Source of the DNA: JAGOMX01 sp041738135
GTDB taxonomy: Bacteria > Pseudomonadota > Alphaproteobacteria > JAGOMX01
Direction of reading: 5' to 3'
Length of the DNA stretch: 64,000 nucleotides
Assembly: GCA_041738135.1 (NCBI GenBank)
Contig: JBGSQK010000077.1
Coordinates: 1 to 64,000 of the forward strand
Made by a program: the position numbers and the translations under genes. Position 1 is the stretch's first letter, and every line of letters starts with the position of its first letter. The notes beneath the pieces were generated by a model. It was given only the letters and a program-made list of their open reading frames with translations, made no database searches and was not told the origin of the DNA. Positions 8,083-16,553 of this stretch are shown in pieces.

Positions 8083-9600
8083 ATGATATGTAAATCTATA
8101 GCGATTTTGGCTGTTATCTTTGTTTGTTCTATTCAAGTTAAAGCAAGTTTTGATAATGGAGCTGATTTCGTTGATGTAGCTGCCCCAAGTACTAGTGTTG
8201 AATATGACCGTTGGTTGCCTGGGTCGTCAGCCAACAGTGTGTACCGCATACCCAATGAAATATTCAAACGAATTGCTCATCTGTCCGGAAACCGTTTGGG
8301 ATTGTCAGGGACCTGTAAGACGTTATGGAATTTTGATTATGTTGCGCAGAAAAATATTACCTTGACGCTTCCTCAGGGTTTTAGCTCATTGGCGGTATTC
8401 AAGTTAATAATGTCGGGGCAGTATAAATTTAGATGGGCTTCTGATGTGGTCAATATTGATGCATATCAATGTAGTTTGAAAGACTTAAAGGAATTAGGAT
8501 TTTTCTGGTCTGAAGTGCAGTACAGATGGCTTCGTAAGGTAGAAATTAAACAAAGTGGTTTTACTCAGCTTTTCACAAATGTAAAGGAAATACACATTTG
8601 TATCTGCGGGGATTTACATGAAGAAGCCAAGGAGATGAGTTTTGGAAATCGTTTTGTTAGGCTAGTTGAGGATAAATATCACGAAATTTATCATGATTTA
8701 TTCAAGCTCTATTATTTCAATGGCAAACGACTTAGAATGCTGCTGGATCTCTACATAGAAACGAAGGAAACCAATAAGTACGGAAGGGTCTCTCGGTCAG
8801 ATCTTTTGCCAAAAAAGGAATACATTATTCAGGTGCTTGATCATTATGAGAGCTTCAAATTGTTGCGTGAGGACCTGGGGGTTAAAACTAAATTAAATAT
8901 GCAGCAGGTATTGTTGTTGAATGTCCGCACCCCCCATATCATCGAATTGATTAAGAAATTGCATGAAACAAGGCTGTGTGATTTTGAGTGGTTGTTTGAT
9001 TTACTTGCTCATAGATCAGAAAAGGAAATATACGCATTATGTCATGAGCAGACAGATGAAATGCTAGCGTTGCTGAGGTCATTCATACCAGATTACGGAC
9101 CGGAATGTTTGGAAAATGGGCGTGTTAAGTTTGAAAGCAATTTTCACATTCTCCTCAACAAAAGCCCTGAAGATCTAGATATGCGTAAATATCAATTTAC
9201 GGGCGAGGGCCTCCTTAGATACCAAATTGTAGACACAAAATTGACGCATAATGAAGTCTTTTACGAAATTGCTTGTGCCTTAGCAAATGTGGATCCCAGT
9301 AAACAGTATGCGTTATTGAGCAGACTTATACCCATAGTAACATTTAATGAGTTGGGACATGCCATATGGACACCCAGGTTTAAAAATTCAAGAGGTTTAG
9401 CAGACTTGTTCCGGCATGGTTTGGAACTGACAGAACGTCATTTGTTAAATCTGTCCGATGAGCAGTATGACCATTTTGCTGTGTATGTGAGGGTACATAT
9501 GCAAAATCACAAAAGACGCTTCAATATATTGGAGGCAACGGATAAGGAACTGATTTCTGTTCTTTCTGCCGCCAAAGGATCGAAGTGTGTGGTGCAGTAG
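8083..9600 (+). CDS. Secreted F-box-like protein with C-terminal CaaX box (CVVQ)
   Basis: A 505-aa protein. ATG 8083 is favoured because AAGGGG lies six bases upstream; a TTG at 8077 is possible. A signal peptide covers residues 1-21. Residues about 54-82 form an F-box-like segment (YRIPNEIFKRIAHLSGN, then a GLSGTCKTLW helix) next to TLPQGF. The long remainder is helical without recognised repeats. The last four residues are CVVQ preceded by Lys, a eukaryotic CaaX prenylation motif of the farnesyl type. The protein at 55698-57440 shares the WLP leader, the F-box segment, TLP(Q/S)GF, a late FR(H/R)GL helix and the identical KCVVQ end, so the two are paralogues. F-box effectors with CaaX ends are known from Legionella (AnkB). 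A host-directed effector role is inferred; the secretion route is unknown. Confidence 0.7.
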   Translation: MICKSIAILAVIFVCSIQVKASFDNGADFVDVAAPSTSVEYDRWLPGSSANSVYRIPNEIFKRIAHLSGNRLGLSGTCKTLWNFDYVAQKNITLTLPQGFSSLAVFKLIMSGQYKFRWASDVVNIDAYQCSLKDLKELGFFWSEVQYRWLRKVEIKQSGFTQLFTNVKEIHICICGDLHEEAKEMSFGNRFVRLVEDKYHEIYHDLFKLYYFNGKRLRMLLDLYIETKETNKYGRVSRSDLLPKKEYIIQVLDHYESFKLLREDLGVKTKLNMQQVLLLNVRTPHIIELIKKLHETRLCDFEWLFDLLAHRSEKEIYALCHEQTDEMLALLRSFIPDYGPECLENGRVKFESNFHILLNKSPEDLDMRKYQFTGEGLLRYQIVDTKLTHNEVFYEIACALANVDPSKQYALLSRLIPIVTFNELGHAIWTPRFKNSRGLADLFRHGLELTERHLLNLSDEQYDHFAVYVRVHMQNHKRRFNILEATDKELISVLSAAKGSKCVVQ

Positions 9601-9726
9601 TGTATTGCTTGGGTAAAAATATAGCATCCTTGTAAAATCGGAGATTAGCGACTTGCACAAATAAACTATTGCACGATGATACGTTCTTTATTAACCTGAG
9701 GCACACACAAACAAAAGGTCAGACAC

Positions 9727-10521
9727 ATGTTGAATTACCCGAATATAGATCCCGTTGCGTTTTCCTTGGGTCCTGTGGAGATCCGTTGGTATGGGATTTC
9801 TTATGTGGTGGGGATTTTGTTGGCTTGGGTTTATTCTCGGTCATTGGTTAGGCGTTATACGGATAATGTGACTCTTAAGAATATCGATGATTTTCTGATT
9901 TGGGCGACCATTGGTGTGGTGGTTGGTGGGCGTATTGGGGATGCTATCTTTTATATGCCGGCAGAGAATTACGCGCGTTTTTGGGAAGTGCTGTACATTT
10001 GGCGGCCTGGTATGTCTTTTCATGGCGGGCTTGTAGGTGTTGCTTTGGCCACATTTTTCTTTTGCCGTAGTCGTAAGCTGCCTTTTTTGTGCCTGGCGGA
10101 TATTGTGTCATCGGCCGCACCTATTGGTTTGTTCTTTGGCCGGATAGCCAACTTTATCAATGCGGAGCTTGTGGGGCGGGAGACGGATGTGTCTTGGGCG
10201 ATGGTATTTCCGGGGGCAGGCCCCGTTGCTCGGCATCCGAGTCAACTTTACGAAGCCTTTTTGGAAGGTTTTCTGTTGTTCTTTGGACTGATGGCCATAG
10301 AACGTTTGACTAAAATAAGACAGGAAAGGCCTGGCATGATGTTCGGCTTGTTTCTTGTGGGCTATGGCTTGGCGCGTATTCTTGTGGAGAACTATCGGGA
10401 GCCGGAGCAGCATCAGGGTTTTCTTTTCCTTAAGGTGACCATGGGACAGTTGCTATCTGCGCCAGTGTTGATTGCGGGGGTTGCGTTTATTATGTATGCC
10501 TTAAGGCATAAGCGAGCTTAA
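9727..10521 (+). CDS. lgt: Prolipoprotein diacylglyceryl transferase
   Basis: Transfers diacylglycerol from phosphatidylglycerol to the lipobox Cys of prelipoproteins in the inner membrane, the first step of lipoprotein maturation. The 264-aa protein has about seven membrane helices, the GMSFHGGLVG motif with the essential His, and the Lgt signature GRIANFINAELVGR. AAAAGG precedes the ATG by eight bases. Substrates encoded in this window include BamE (19540) and the two tiny lipoproteins near 16.1 kb. midA follows after 3 bases, the usual alphaproteobacterial order. Confidence 0.96.
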   Translation: MLNYPNIDPVAFSLGPVEIRWYGISYVVGILLAWVYSRSLVRRYTDNVTLKNIDDFLIWATIGVVVGGRIGDAIFYMPAENYARFWEVLYIWRPGMSFHGGLVGVALATFFFCRSRKLPFLCLADIVSSAAPIGLFFGRIANFINAELVGRETDVSWAMVFPGAGPVARHPSQLYEAFLEGFLLFFGLMAIERLTKIRQERPGMMFGLFLVGYGLARILVENYREPEQHQGFLFLKVTMGQLLSAPVLIAGVAFIMYALRHKRA

Positions 10522-10524
10522 ACA

Positions 10525-11568
10525 ATGCTCCACTGGCTAATCCCATACATTCAAGAACGTGGATCCATTTCCGTATATGAGTATATGGAATTATGTCTTT
10601 ATCATCCTGAATTTGGATATTATACCACCCGCAACCCTTTAGGGGGCGAGAGTGATTTTCTCACCGCACCCGAGACCAGTCAGATGTTTGGGGAGATGAT
10701 AGGGGTGTGTTTGCAGGATCTGTGGCATCGTATGGGTGAGCCTGCTGTTCATTTGGTTGAAGTGGGGCCAGGGCAGGGGACTTTGATGCAGGATCTGCTG
10801 AGGATTGTGCCTCAAGACTTTCTTGGTGCTATGGATTTGCATTTGGTTGATGTAAGTCCCGTATTAATGGGGGAACAGCAAAAACGTATTACTCATCCCA
10901 ATGCTTGTTGGTATAAGACTTTGGATGAGGCTCTTAAGAAGTGTCTCGGACCTACCTTTATCATTGCCAATGAGTTGTACGATGCGCTGCCCATCCACCA
11001 GCAGGTCAGAACCAAGGATGGGTGGCAAGAAAGATGTGTGGCTGTGATCGATGGCGCTTTGGATTTTACGCCGGAGGGGACAACTATAAAAGAACATTGT
11101 CCTTTGGCACAGACGTATATGGGGCTTATGAGTGATCATATGGCTCAGTATGGGGGGATGGCTTTGTGCATAGATTATGGCTACGTAGGGCCAGCTGTGG
11201 GTGATACATTGCAAGCTTTGCGTCAACATAAATTCCATGACGTTCTTAAGGATCCTGGGCAGGCTGATCTAACGGCGCATGTGGATTTTGGTGCGCTTAT
11301 GGCGGCGGCTAAATGTGTTAATGTTTTTGGACCTGTTGCTCAGGGGCGTTTCTTGTTTGAGCTGGGCATTATGTTGCGGGCTGAGGGTCTTAAAAAGAAC
11401 GCGACGTTCGTGCAATTGCAACAAATTGATCGGGCTCTGCATCGGCTATTAGATGAGGGCCAGATGGGTGAGTTGTTTAAAGTTATGGCTATAACTGGCG
11501 AGCAGACTCCCATGCCTGCTGGATTTTCATCATTTTTACAGGAGTGTAACACCGTCCACCATATGTGA
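10525..11568 (+). CDS. MidA/NDUFAF7-family SAM-dependent methyltransferase
   Basis: Class I methyltransferase of the family whose mitochondrial member dimethylates an arginine of complex I subunit NDUFS2; the bacterial target is not proven. The 347-aa protein has the family N-terminus (YMELCLYHPEFGYYTT), the GESDFLTAPETSQMFGE motif, the SAM-binding VEVGPGQGTLMQDLL at about residue 85, and ANELYDALPIHQ. It starts 3 bases after lgt, so the two are cotranscribed. In many alphaproteobacteria pgeF follows directly; here a 2-kb reverse-strand gene separates them. Confidence 0.92.
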   Translation: MLHWLIPYIQERGSISVYEYMELCLYHPEFGYYTTRNPLGGESDFLTAPETSQMFGEMIGVCLQDLWHRMGEPAVHLVEVGPGQGTLMQDLLRIVPQDFLGAMDLHLVDVSPVLMGEQQKRITHPNACWYKTLDEALKKCLGPTFIIANELYDALPIHQQVRTKDGWQERCVAVIDGALDFTPEGTTIKEHCPLAQTYMGLMSDHMAQYGGMALCIDYGYVGPAVGDTLQALRQHKFHDVLKDPGQADLTAHVDFGALMAAAKCVNVFGPVAQGRFLFELGIMLRAEGLKKNATFVQLQQIDRALHRLLDEGQMGELFKVMAITGEQTPMPAGFSSFLQECNTVHHM

Positions 11569-11573
11569 CGGTT

Positions 11574-13661
11574 TTATCCAAGCATATGCTTTGAATTATA
11601 CTCTCGTAGGACTTTCCAAAATCCACGGACGCTTGAATCTATTTCATTCATATTATATACATTTGGGTCTTTTGCTGGTTGGCTTTTTTGTTTTTCAAGT
11701 CGCGCGATAAATTCATCGTAAACTTCTTGCATTTGTTCCTTATTGGGTTTGCCGGCTTCACGGAGAAAAGGTAAAAGGTCATTTATATGAATCCTTCCCC
11801 TATCATCCGATGTGATGATCTGAAACATTTGCATCAGAATGGTTAGGTTGGCCATAGGAATCTGTTTGAAATTATACAATGTTTCGGAAAAATCAGAATA
11901 TGGGTGTAATCCAAAACATCGATCTAAGACTTGGTAGTGAAGATTCACATCTTCTTGCTGACTACATTTAACACATGATTCTAACAGTGATAAAGCAAAG
12001 CTGCTGTATTTATATGTATCTAGCGATACATGTTTCATGATTTTGTTTATAAATATTTTAGTCTTAATTAATGTATAGTCTAGTAATTCGTTTTTGACGC
12101 CACATAAAACTTCGTAACGTCTCTTGCATCTGTCCAGTTGCACGGAATGTTTGTTAGAGAACCAGAGGTAGAGCTCATCTAGAGTTCCAGCTAGACGGTC
12201 CATATAATGAAATACATCGGATTTTTCCAATTTTAGATTTGTGGCTTCGATTAGTTTTAGAATAGGGAGGCAAAGCTCATCAAAAGCTGCCGAATTAGTT
12301 GTTCCATTGATGCCTCTAGCTCTCTCTTTAAGGTCTTCATAAAGGTAATCAAGTTTATCTTTGCAGGCAGCATATTCTACGAGCCAGATTGCAACTTGTT
12401 GAGAGTCATCGGGTTGTCCTTGCATGGACTCGATAAATAATAATACATCGAAAGGGGTTAGGTCAGTATTAGGATTTAAGTCATTAATCCAGTAGATAAG
12501 TTTGCTGACAGCAATCATTGACATTGATGTGGAAATTTCTTTTCCCTGGGGAATATCTTCTAGCGCTCTTTTTTCAAGCATCGATAATCTAGTGGAAGAG
12601 CTATTCGCCATCTCTTTCAGAAAATCTGGACCATAACGTGCTAGTTTTTGTGCAAGATGTAAACGATCCTTTGGCTGCATTTTTGGATAATCATACAAAA
12701 GATCACACAAGGCTGAGTAAAGATCATCCCAAATATTCTGGTCGTAAAACTCCCTAAGTGTTTTCAGTGTATCAATGTATAGGCCACCTGATGTGTACCA
12801 TGAGGAGTCGTAGCCTTTACTCAGGAGTTGGGCTAGCTGCAATATCACATCATGAGTTTCATTGAGATTCGAAAAAACTTCAATTAGCGCTTGTTCTTTT
12901 TTGAGCTCTTTTAGCAGATCAAATAAATCAAGGGTTTTCCCATTTTCAAAGGGTTTATAGAAAGTCCTCATGAGTATAGATGGATCTTGTAAGAACCGTT
13001 GTGCAAGCTGGGACGTATCTTCGTTAAAAATCCACTGAAGCTGCTCTTCACCGGCGAGGGTATAACGTGCTGAATGAATACAATCCACCTCGGAAGGTAT
13101 CATTCGGTAGCAGCCTAGAACTGGGTTTGCGTAACGTTGTCTCCCTAATACATTAAGTAACTCCCAGTCCTGAGTAAAGAACACTAAACGAGACGTTTGA
13201 GGGCGAGTTTCCCTGACCTTTTGCAATAGAGCCATGAGATCCGTGGGGAGGTTTTTGTAATATAGATCTAACATAACACCATTTTTGGCTTTCAGTACTG
13301 GATGGTTATCTGCAAGGTTAGAAAGGCGAATAATACGGCCTACCTCGGAATTCAAAAAAGCGGGTATACGATAAGCCGTGGATCCGCATCCATAGTGGAC
13401 TAAAAAACAAGGAATGTCTGTGACATTACTGCTTTGAAAGAAGGACGTGAAAGAGACTCGATCAGAGTTTTCTCCTCTGTTGATGAGCGTATTGCGTGGG
13501 TCTATAACGAATACATCTGTTGATAAAAAAGAGGCAGGGTCTAGCTGATCAAAATTGATAAATTTACGGTAGGATGCAGGTATTTCGGGTGTAATTTGGC
13601 TTGCTAGGCCAGGATTTGATATGAAGGCAGTTAGCAATAAAATCAGTGCAGCTCGATACAT
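11574..13661 (-). CDS. Large secreted protein of unknown function
   Basis: A 695-aa protein with GAGGAG six bases before the ATG. Residues 1-20 are a signal peptide ending at LAS. The N-terminal third is mixed and contains FVIDPRNTLINRGE; residues about 230-690 are helix-rich and could form a superhelical repeat, but I cannot assign one. It stands on the opposite strand between midA and pgeF, which are usually neighbours, so it looks like an insertion into that cluster. Base composition is more AT-rich than the flanking genes. A role as a secreted host-interaction protein is inference from the signal peptide and the company it keeps. Confidence 0.65.
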   Translation of the reverse strand: MYRAALILLLTAFISNPGLASQITPEIPASYRKFINFDQLDPASFLSTDVFVIDPRNTLINRGENSDRVSFTSFFQSSNVTDIPCFLVHYGCGSTAYRIPAFLNSEVGRIIRLSNLADNHPVLKAKNGVMLDLYYKNLPTDLMALLQKVRETRPQTSRLVFFTQDWELLNVLGRQRYANPVLGCYRMIPSEVDCIHSARYTLAGEEQLQWIFNEDTSQLAQRFLQDPSILMRTFYKPFENGKTLDLFDLLKELKKEQALIEVFSNLNETHDVILQLAQLLSKGYDSSWYTSGGLYIDTLKTLREFYDQNIWDDLYSALCDLLYDYPKMQPKDRLHLAQKLARYGPDFLKEMANSSSTRLSMLEKRALEDIPQGKEISTSMSMIAVSKLIYWINDLNPNTDLTPFDVLLFIESMQGQPDDSQQVAIWLVEYAACKDKLDYLYEDLKERARGINGTTNSAAFDELCLPILKLIEATNLKLEKSDVFHYMDRLAGTLDELYLWFSNKHSVQLDRCKRRYEVLCGVKNELLDYTLIKTKIFINKIMKHVSLDTYKYSSFALSLLESCVKCSQQEDVNLHYQVLDRCFGLHPYSDFSETLYNFKQIPMANLTILMQMFQIITSDDRGRIHINDLLPFLREAGKPNKEQMQEVYDEFIARLEKQKSQPAKDPNVYNMNEIDSSVRGFWKVLREYNSKHMLG

Positions 13662-13827
13662 GAATTCTCCTCAGAAGTTAATGGCTAGAAGAGGATATAT
13701 TGCTTAAACTTCTTCAGCAAGGGCATTTCGTTAACTGCGTATTTTATACGTAGTTTCGAATGCCATCTTGACGGAAACCATAAGGGTGAGTTATTTATGG
13801 TAATAGCTATCATTTAGGATTTTCATC

Positions 13828-14604
13828 ATGTTTACAAGCAGTCTCTTAGCGCCGTTGCCCCATGGCTTTCTCAATCGTCAAGGCGGTGTGAGTCAGGCGC
13901 CTTATGATTCATTGAGTTTTGTGGTCAATAAGGGTGATGATTTAGAAAACGTCAGAAAGAATCGTGAGATTGCACTCACAAAGCTTGGGTTGCAGGACAA
14001 GGAACTGGTCACCGTGAATCAAGTGCATGGCACGAAGGTTATAGTTGTGGAGGAGCCATGGGGGTTTGACAAAGGGCTAACTCCAAATGCGGATGCGTTG
14101 GTGACACAGAATCCTGACGTGGTATTGGGTGTTTTTACGGCCGATTGCGTTCCTATCTTGCTTTATGATGACGTCAGCAAGACAATCGGTGCCGTGCATT
14201 CAGGTTGGAAAGGGACTTGTGCAGGAGTGGTTAAGGTGGCAGTAGAGCACATGATTCAATTAGGATCTCAAGCTAAGAGCATCAAAGCAGCTATTGGTCC
14301 TTGTATCCATCAGGAAGATTATGAGGTTAGCGAAGAAGTATATGATGCGTACATGAATGAATCTTCTGGAAACGCTAAGTTCTTCAAACCATCTACTAAT
14401 GACGGAAGATTCATGTTGGACTTACCGGGTAGTGTGCTGGAACAGCTTCTTGGTTGTGGAGTAGGGGGCGTGGATATGATGGAACTTAACACTTACGCCA
14501 TGGAGGATCAGTTCTTCAGTTGCCGCAGGTCATTTCATCAGAATCAGTCAGGTTTTGGGTGTATGCTGTCGGCTATTTCGTTGCCAAAAGAAAACAAATC
14601 ATAG
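13828..14604 (+). CDS. pgeF: Peptidoglycan editing factor PgeF (YfiH/laccase-domain)
   Basis: Copper- or zinc-dependent protein of the YfiH family; E. coli PgeF removes muropeptide precursors carrying the wrong first amino acid, and family members have also been described as polyphenol oxidases or purine nucleoside phosphorylases. The 258-aa protein shows the metal-site motifs: VNQVHGTKV, TADCVPILLYD, AVHSGWKGT and AIGPCIHQEDYEV. AGGA lies eight bases before the ATG. Its 3' end overlaps the convergent gene by 61 bases. Confidence 0.93.
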   Translation: MFTSSLLAPLPHGFLNRQGGVSQAPYDSLSFVVNKGDDLENVRKNREIALTKLGLQDKELVTVNQVHGTKVIVVEEPWGFDKGLTPNADALVTQNPDVVLGVFTADCVPILLYDDVSKTIGAVHSGWKGTCAGVVKVAVEHMIQLGSQAKSIKAAIGPCIHQEDYEVSEEVYDAYMNESSGNAKFFKPSTNDGRFMLDLPGSVLEQLLGCGVGGVDMMELNTYAMEDQFFSCRRSFHQNQSGFGCMLSAISLPKENKS

Positions 14605-15137
14605 GTCTTATAGTGGAAATACAAAGATAGCTTTTGCATGATCCCGAATTCATTTGAAGCTGCTCTTATGTATTGGTATAGATTGGGTATGGGTGCCTTT
14701 TCTACCTGAATCTGTTTATAGATTGTTGATCTTTGATAGTTTGGAATGACAAAGAGTGCGCCGACCACATCGGACATGGAATATTCCTGACTTGTATTCC
14801 CAAAATGTCGTTTAAGTCCCCAGGATAACCGCGCCACTTCGTCACGCTCTTCTTTTTTGCCCATGCAAAAGCGGAGACCAACGGATGCCTTTTCAATGTC
14901 TGATTCATTAGGGTGACAAAGCCCGCAGGTTTTTGTAATGATGTCGCTGGACTCTTCTGGCTCCATGACGACCAATTGTGCCCATAGATCTTGTGTTAAT
15001 GGATTATTCTTGTAATCCCAGCTTTTAACTACATGCTCCAGAACGGGTGCAAACTCAAACTGTGGCGGGTAACTGGATGAATGTGCGGAGAATGTTAAGC
15101 TGGAAATAAGGAAAATTTGGCTGATTGTTCTTTTCAT
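14544..15137 (-). CDS. Small secreted protein of unknown function
   Basis: A 197-aa protein. ATG 15137 gives a clean signal peptide (residues 1-18, ending at SAHSS); an ATG at 15155 and a GTG at 15164 are alternatives, the former with AGG just upstream. The mature part has a CGLCHPNESD segment with two Cys and a His (a possible metal or disulfide site) and several Trp and Tyr residues. The last 20 codons overlap the end of pgeF on the other strand, which is unusual and leaves some doubt about the C-terminus. No family recognised. Confidence 0.55.
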   Translation of the reverse strand: MKRTISQIFLISSLTFSAHSSSYPPQFEFAPVLEHVVKSWDYKNNPLTQDLWAQLVVMEPEESSDIITKTCGLCHPNESDIEKASVGLRFCMGKKEERDEVARLSWGLKRHFGNTSQEYSMSDVVGALFVIPNYQRSTIYKQIQVEKAPIPNLYQYIRAASNEFGIMQKLSLYFHYKTYDLFSFGNEIADSIHPKPD

Positions 15138-15275
15138 GTTTTCACGCGCCCCCATATGCCTCACTTAACCATATCATATGAGGGATTTGTGAATAGGTGG
15201 TTAATTGTGGGGTATTTCTTCATTTGCTGATCAGTTAAATTAGGGTGTATACTAAAAGAAAAAGGTATGACATTC

Positions 15276-15686
15276 ATGTTACAGGAATTCAAAGCATTTA
15301 TTATGCGCGGGAACGTGGTTGATTTAGCGGTGGGTATCGTCATTGGAGCGGCGTTTGGTAAGATTGTTTCGTCTTTTGTGAGTGACATCTTGATGCCGCC
15401 CATTGGTGTGGCTATGGGGCAGGTTGATTTTAGTGCTCTTTCCTATACTTTGATTGAGAAAACGGGTGATAAAGCTGCTGTGGTTGTTGGTTATGGTAAA
15501 TTTATCAATACACTCATAGACTTTATCATTATCGGCTTTGCCATATTTATGGTTGTAAAGATGGTAAACAAGATGCAAAGGCCACAACCAATAGTTGCGG
15601 AAGAACCTAAGAAAGAATGCCCGTTTTGTGTGACGAGTATTTCTGCGAAGGCCAAAAGGTGTCCGGCTTGTACGTCAGAATTGTGA
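15276..15686 (+). CDS. mscL: Large-conductance mechanosensitive channel MscL
   Basis: Inner-membrane pentameric safety valve that opens under hypo-osmotic stress. The start at 15276 is chosen because AAGG lies ten bases upstream and the product begins MLQEFKAFIMRGNVVDLAVG like E. coli MscL; an ATG at 15267 is too close to the ribosome site. The 136-aa protein has both transmembrane helices. Its C-terminus carries an unusual zinc-ribbon-like tail with CPFC and CPAC pairs in place of the plain helical bundle end, a form seen in some bacterial MscL proteins. Confidence 0.95.
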   Translation: MLQEFKAFIMRGNVVDLAVGIVIGAAFGKIVSSFVSDILMPPIGVAMGQVDFSALSYTLIEKTGDKAAVVVGYGKFINTLIDFIIIGFAIFMVVKMVNKMQRPQPIVAEEPKKECPFCVTSISAKAKRCPACTSEL

Positions 15687-15694
15687 GGTAAAAA

Positions 15695-15973
15695 ATGAGT
15701 CTAAAGATTGAACATAATGAAAATAAGCATCGCTTTAGTGCTGTGGTTGATGGCTATGAGTGCTTGCTCGATTATAGGGTGAAATCACCTGGTGTATTAG
15801 AGTACTACCATACTTTTGTACCAATCGAACTTAGGGGGCAGAAGTTGGCTGAGCAGATTGCCACCTTTGCCATGGACTATGCGAGAGCGACCAACTCCAA
15901 AGTTATTCCCACCTGCCCGTATGTGCAACGATTTGTTGGTATTCATCCAGAATATAAGGATTTAATTATCTAG
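15695..15973 (+). CDS. Small GNAT-family acetyltransferase (NATD1/YjdJ type)
   Basis: A 92-aa protein of the short GNAT group (COG2388) that contains only the central acetyl-CoA-binding core. Visible features are LDYRV, then YYHTFVPIELRGQKLAEQ, with the RGQ-x-LA pyrophosphate loop, and the end VIPTCPYVQRFVGIHPEYKDL. The substrate is unknown. It begins 8 bases after mscL and is probably in the same transcript, which ends at the hairpin 15986-16020. Confidence 0.9.
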   Translation: MSLKIEHNENKHRFSAVVDGYECLLDYRVKSPGVLEYYHTFVPIELRGQKLAEQIATFAMDYARATNSKVIPTCPYVQRFVGIHPEYKDLII

Positions 15974-15985
15974 TGCCGGAAAGCA

Positions 15986-16020
15986 AAAAGCTATCTATGC
16001 CATTGGCAAAGATAGCTTTT
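15986..16020 (+). terminator. Intrinsic terminator after mscL-GNAT
   Basis: Ten-base-pair stem AAAAGCTATC/GATAGCTTTT with a 15-base loop. The T-rich end follows the right arm, and the A-rich left arm would also serve the opposite strand, so it may be bidirectional and also terminate the tiny lipoprotein gene at 16046. Confidence 0.75.
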
Positions 16021-16045
16021 AAATTTTCAAATTCTATTGGTAGTA

Positions 16046-16129
16046 TTAACCAATACCACCAGATGCATGACAGCCAGCCAGAATTATGGTAGAACCCGTC
16101 ATCAATAGTACTAGAATTGCATTTTTCAT
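16046..16129 (-). CDS. Tiny lipoprotein (27 aa)
   Basis: Reads MKNAILVLLMTGSTIILAGC followed by HASGGIG. It is a complete lipoprotein precursor: short positive n-region, hydrophobic core, and LAGC lipobox at residues 16-19. AAAGGA lies about eight bases before the ATG. The mature peptide is only eight residues after processing. Size and shape recall entericidin-like peptides, but homology cannot be claimed. It stands beside a similar gene at 16232. Confidence 0.7.
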   Translation of the reverse strand: MKNAILVLLMTGSTIILAGCHASGGIG

Positions 16130-16231
16130 ATCAGTTTCCTTTCCGTTATAGTTGACCCACAAATTAAGCCTAAAGCCCATATATAAAAATAAAATTAACA
16201 TAGAGCTTGATGCTTAATCACCATATATTAA

Positions 16232-16360
16232 TTAATGATAAGCCCCAGATCCAACATGTCCGTGAGCACCATGTGGCTTATCAATATCCACAGAAGCTGA
16301 ACAGCCAGCCAATGTCAACGTAGATGCTGCGATCAGCATAGCAAAAACTAAATTCTTCAT
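16232..16360 (-). CDS. Tiny His-rich lipoprotein (42 aa)
   Basis: Begins MKNLVFAMLIAASTLTLAGC and continues with a 22-residue mature tail containing DKPHGAHGHVGSGAYH (four His, five Gly). GGAG lies seven bases before the ATG. The lipobox is LAGC. The upstream neighbour in transcription order and the smaller gene at 16046 share the MKN start and lipobox, so they may be diverged duplicates. The His/Gly tail could bind metal, but that is a guess. Function unknown. Confidence 0.72.
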   Translation of the reverse strand: MKNLVFAMLIAASTLTLAGCSASVDIDKPHGAHGHVGSGAYH

Positions 16361-16553
16361 ATCGAGTCTCCATTTGATTTATTAACTTACAATAATATGG
16401 TGACACATAATAATTAAAATTAGATTGAAAATAGATAAAATTTTATGTAAACAATATATTTTTTAATTTATTTGGTCTATTCGAATCAAATTGACATTTT
16501 AGGCTAATTGTATTATTATTTAAGGTAGGCTCAGATTTATCCGGAGGTTAATA

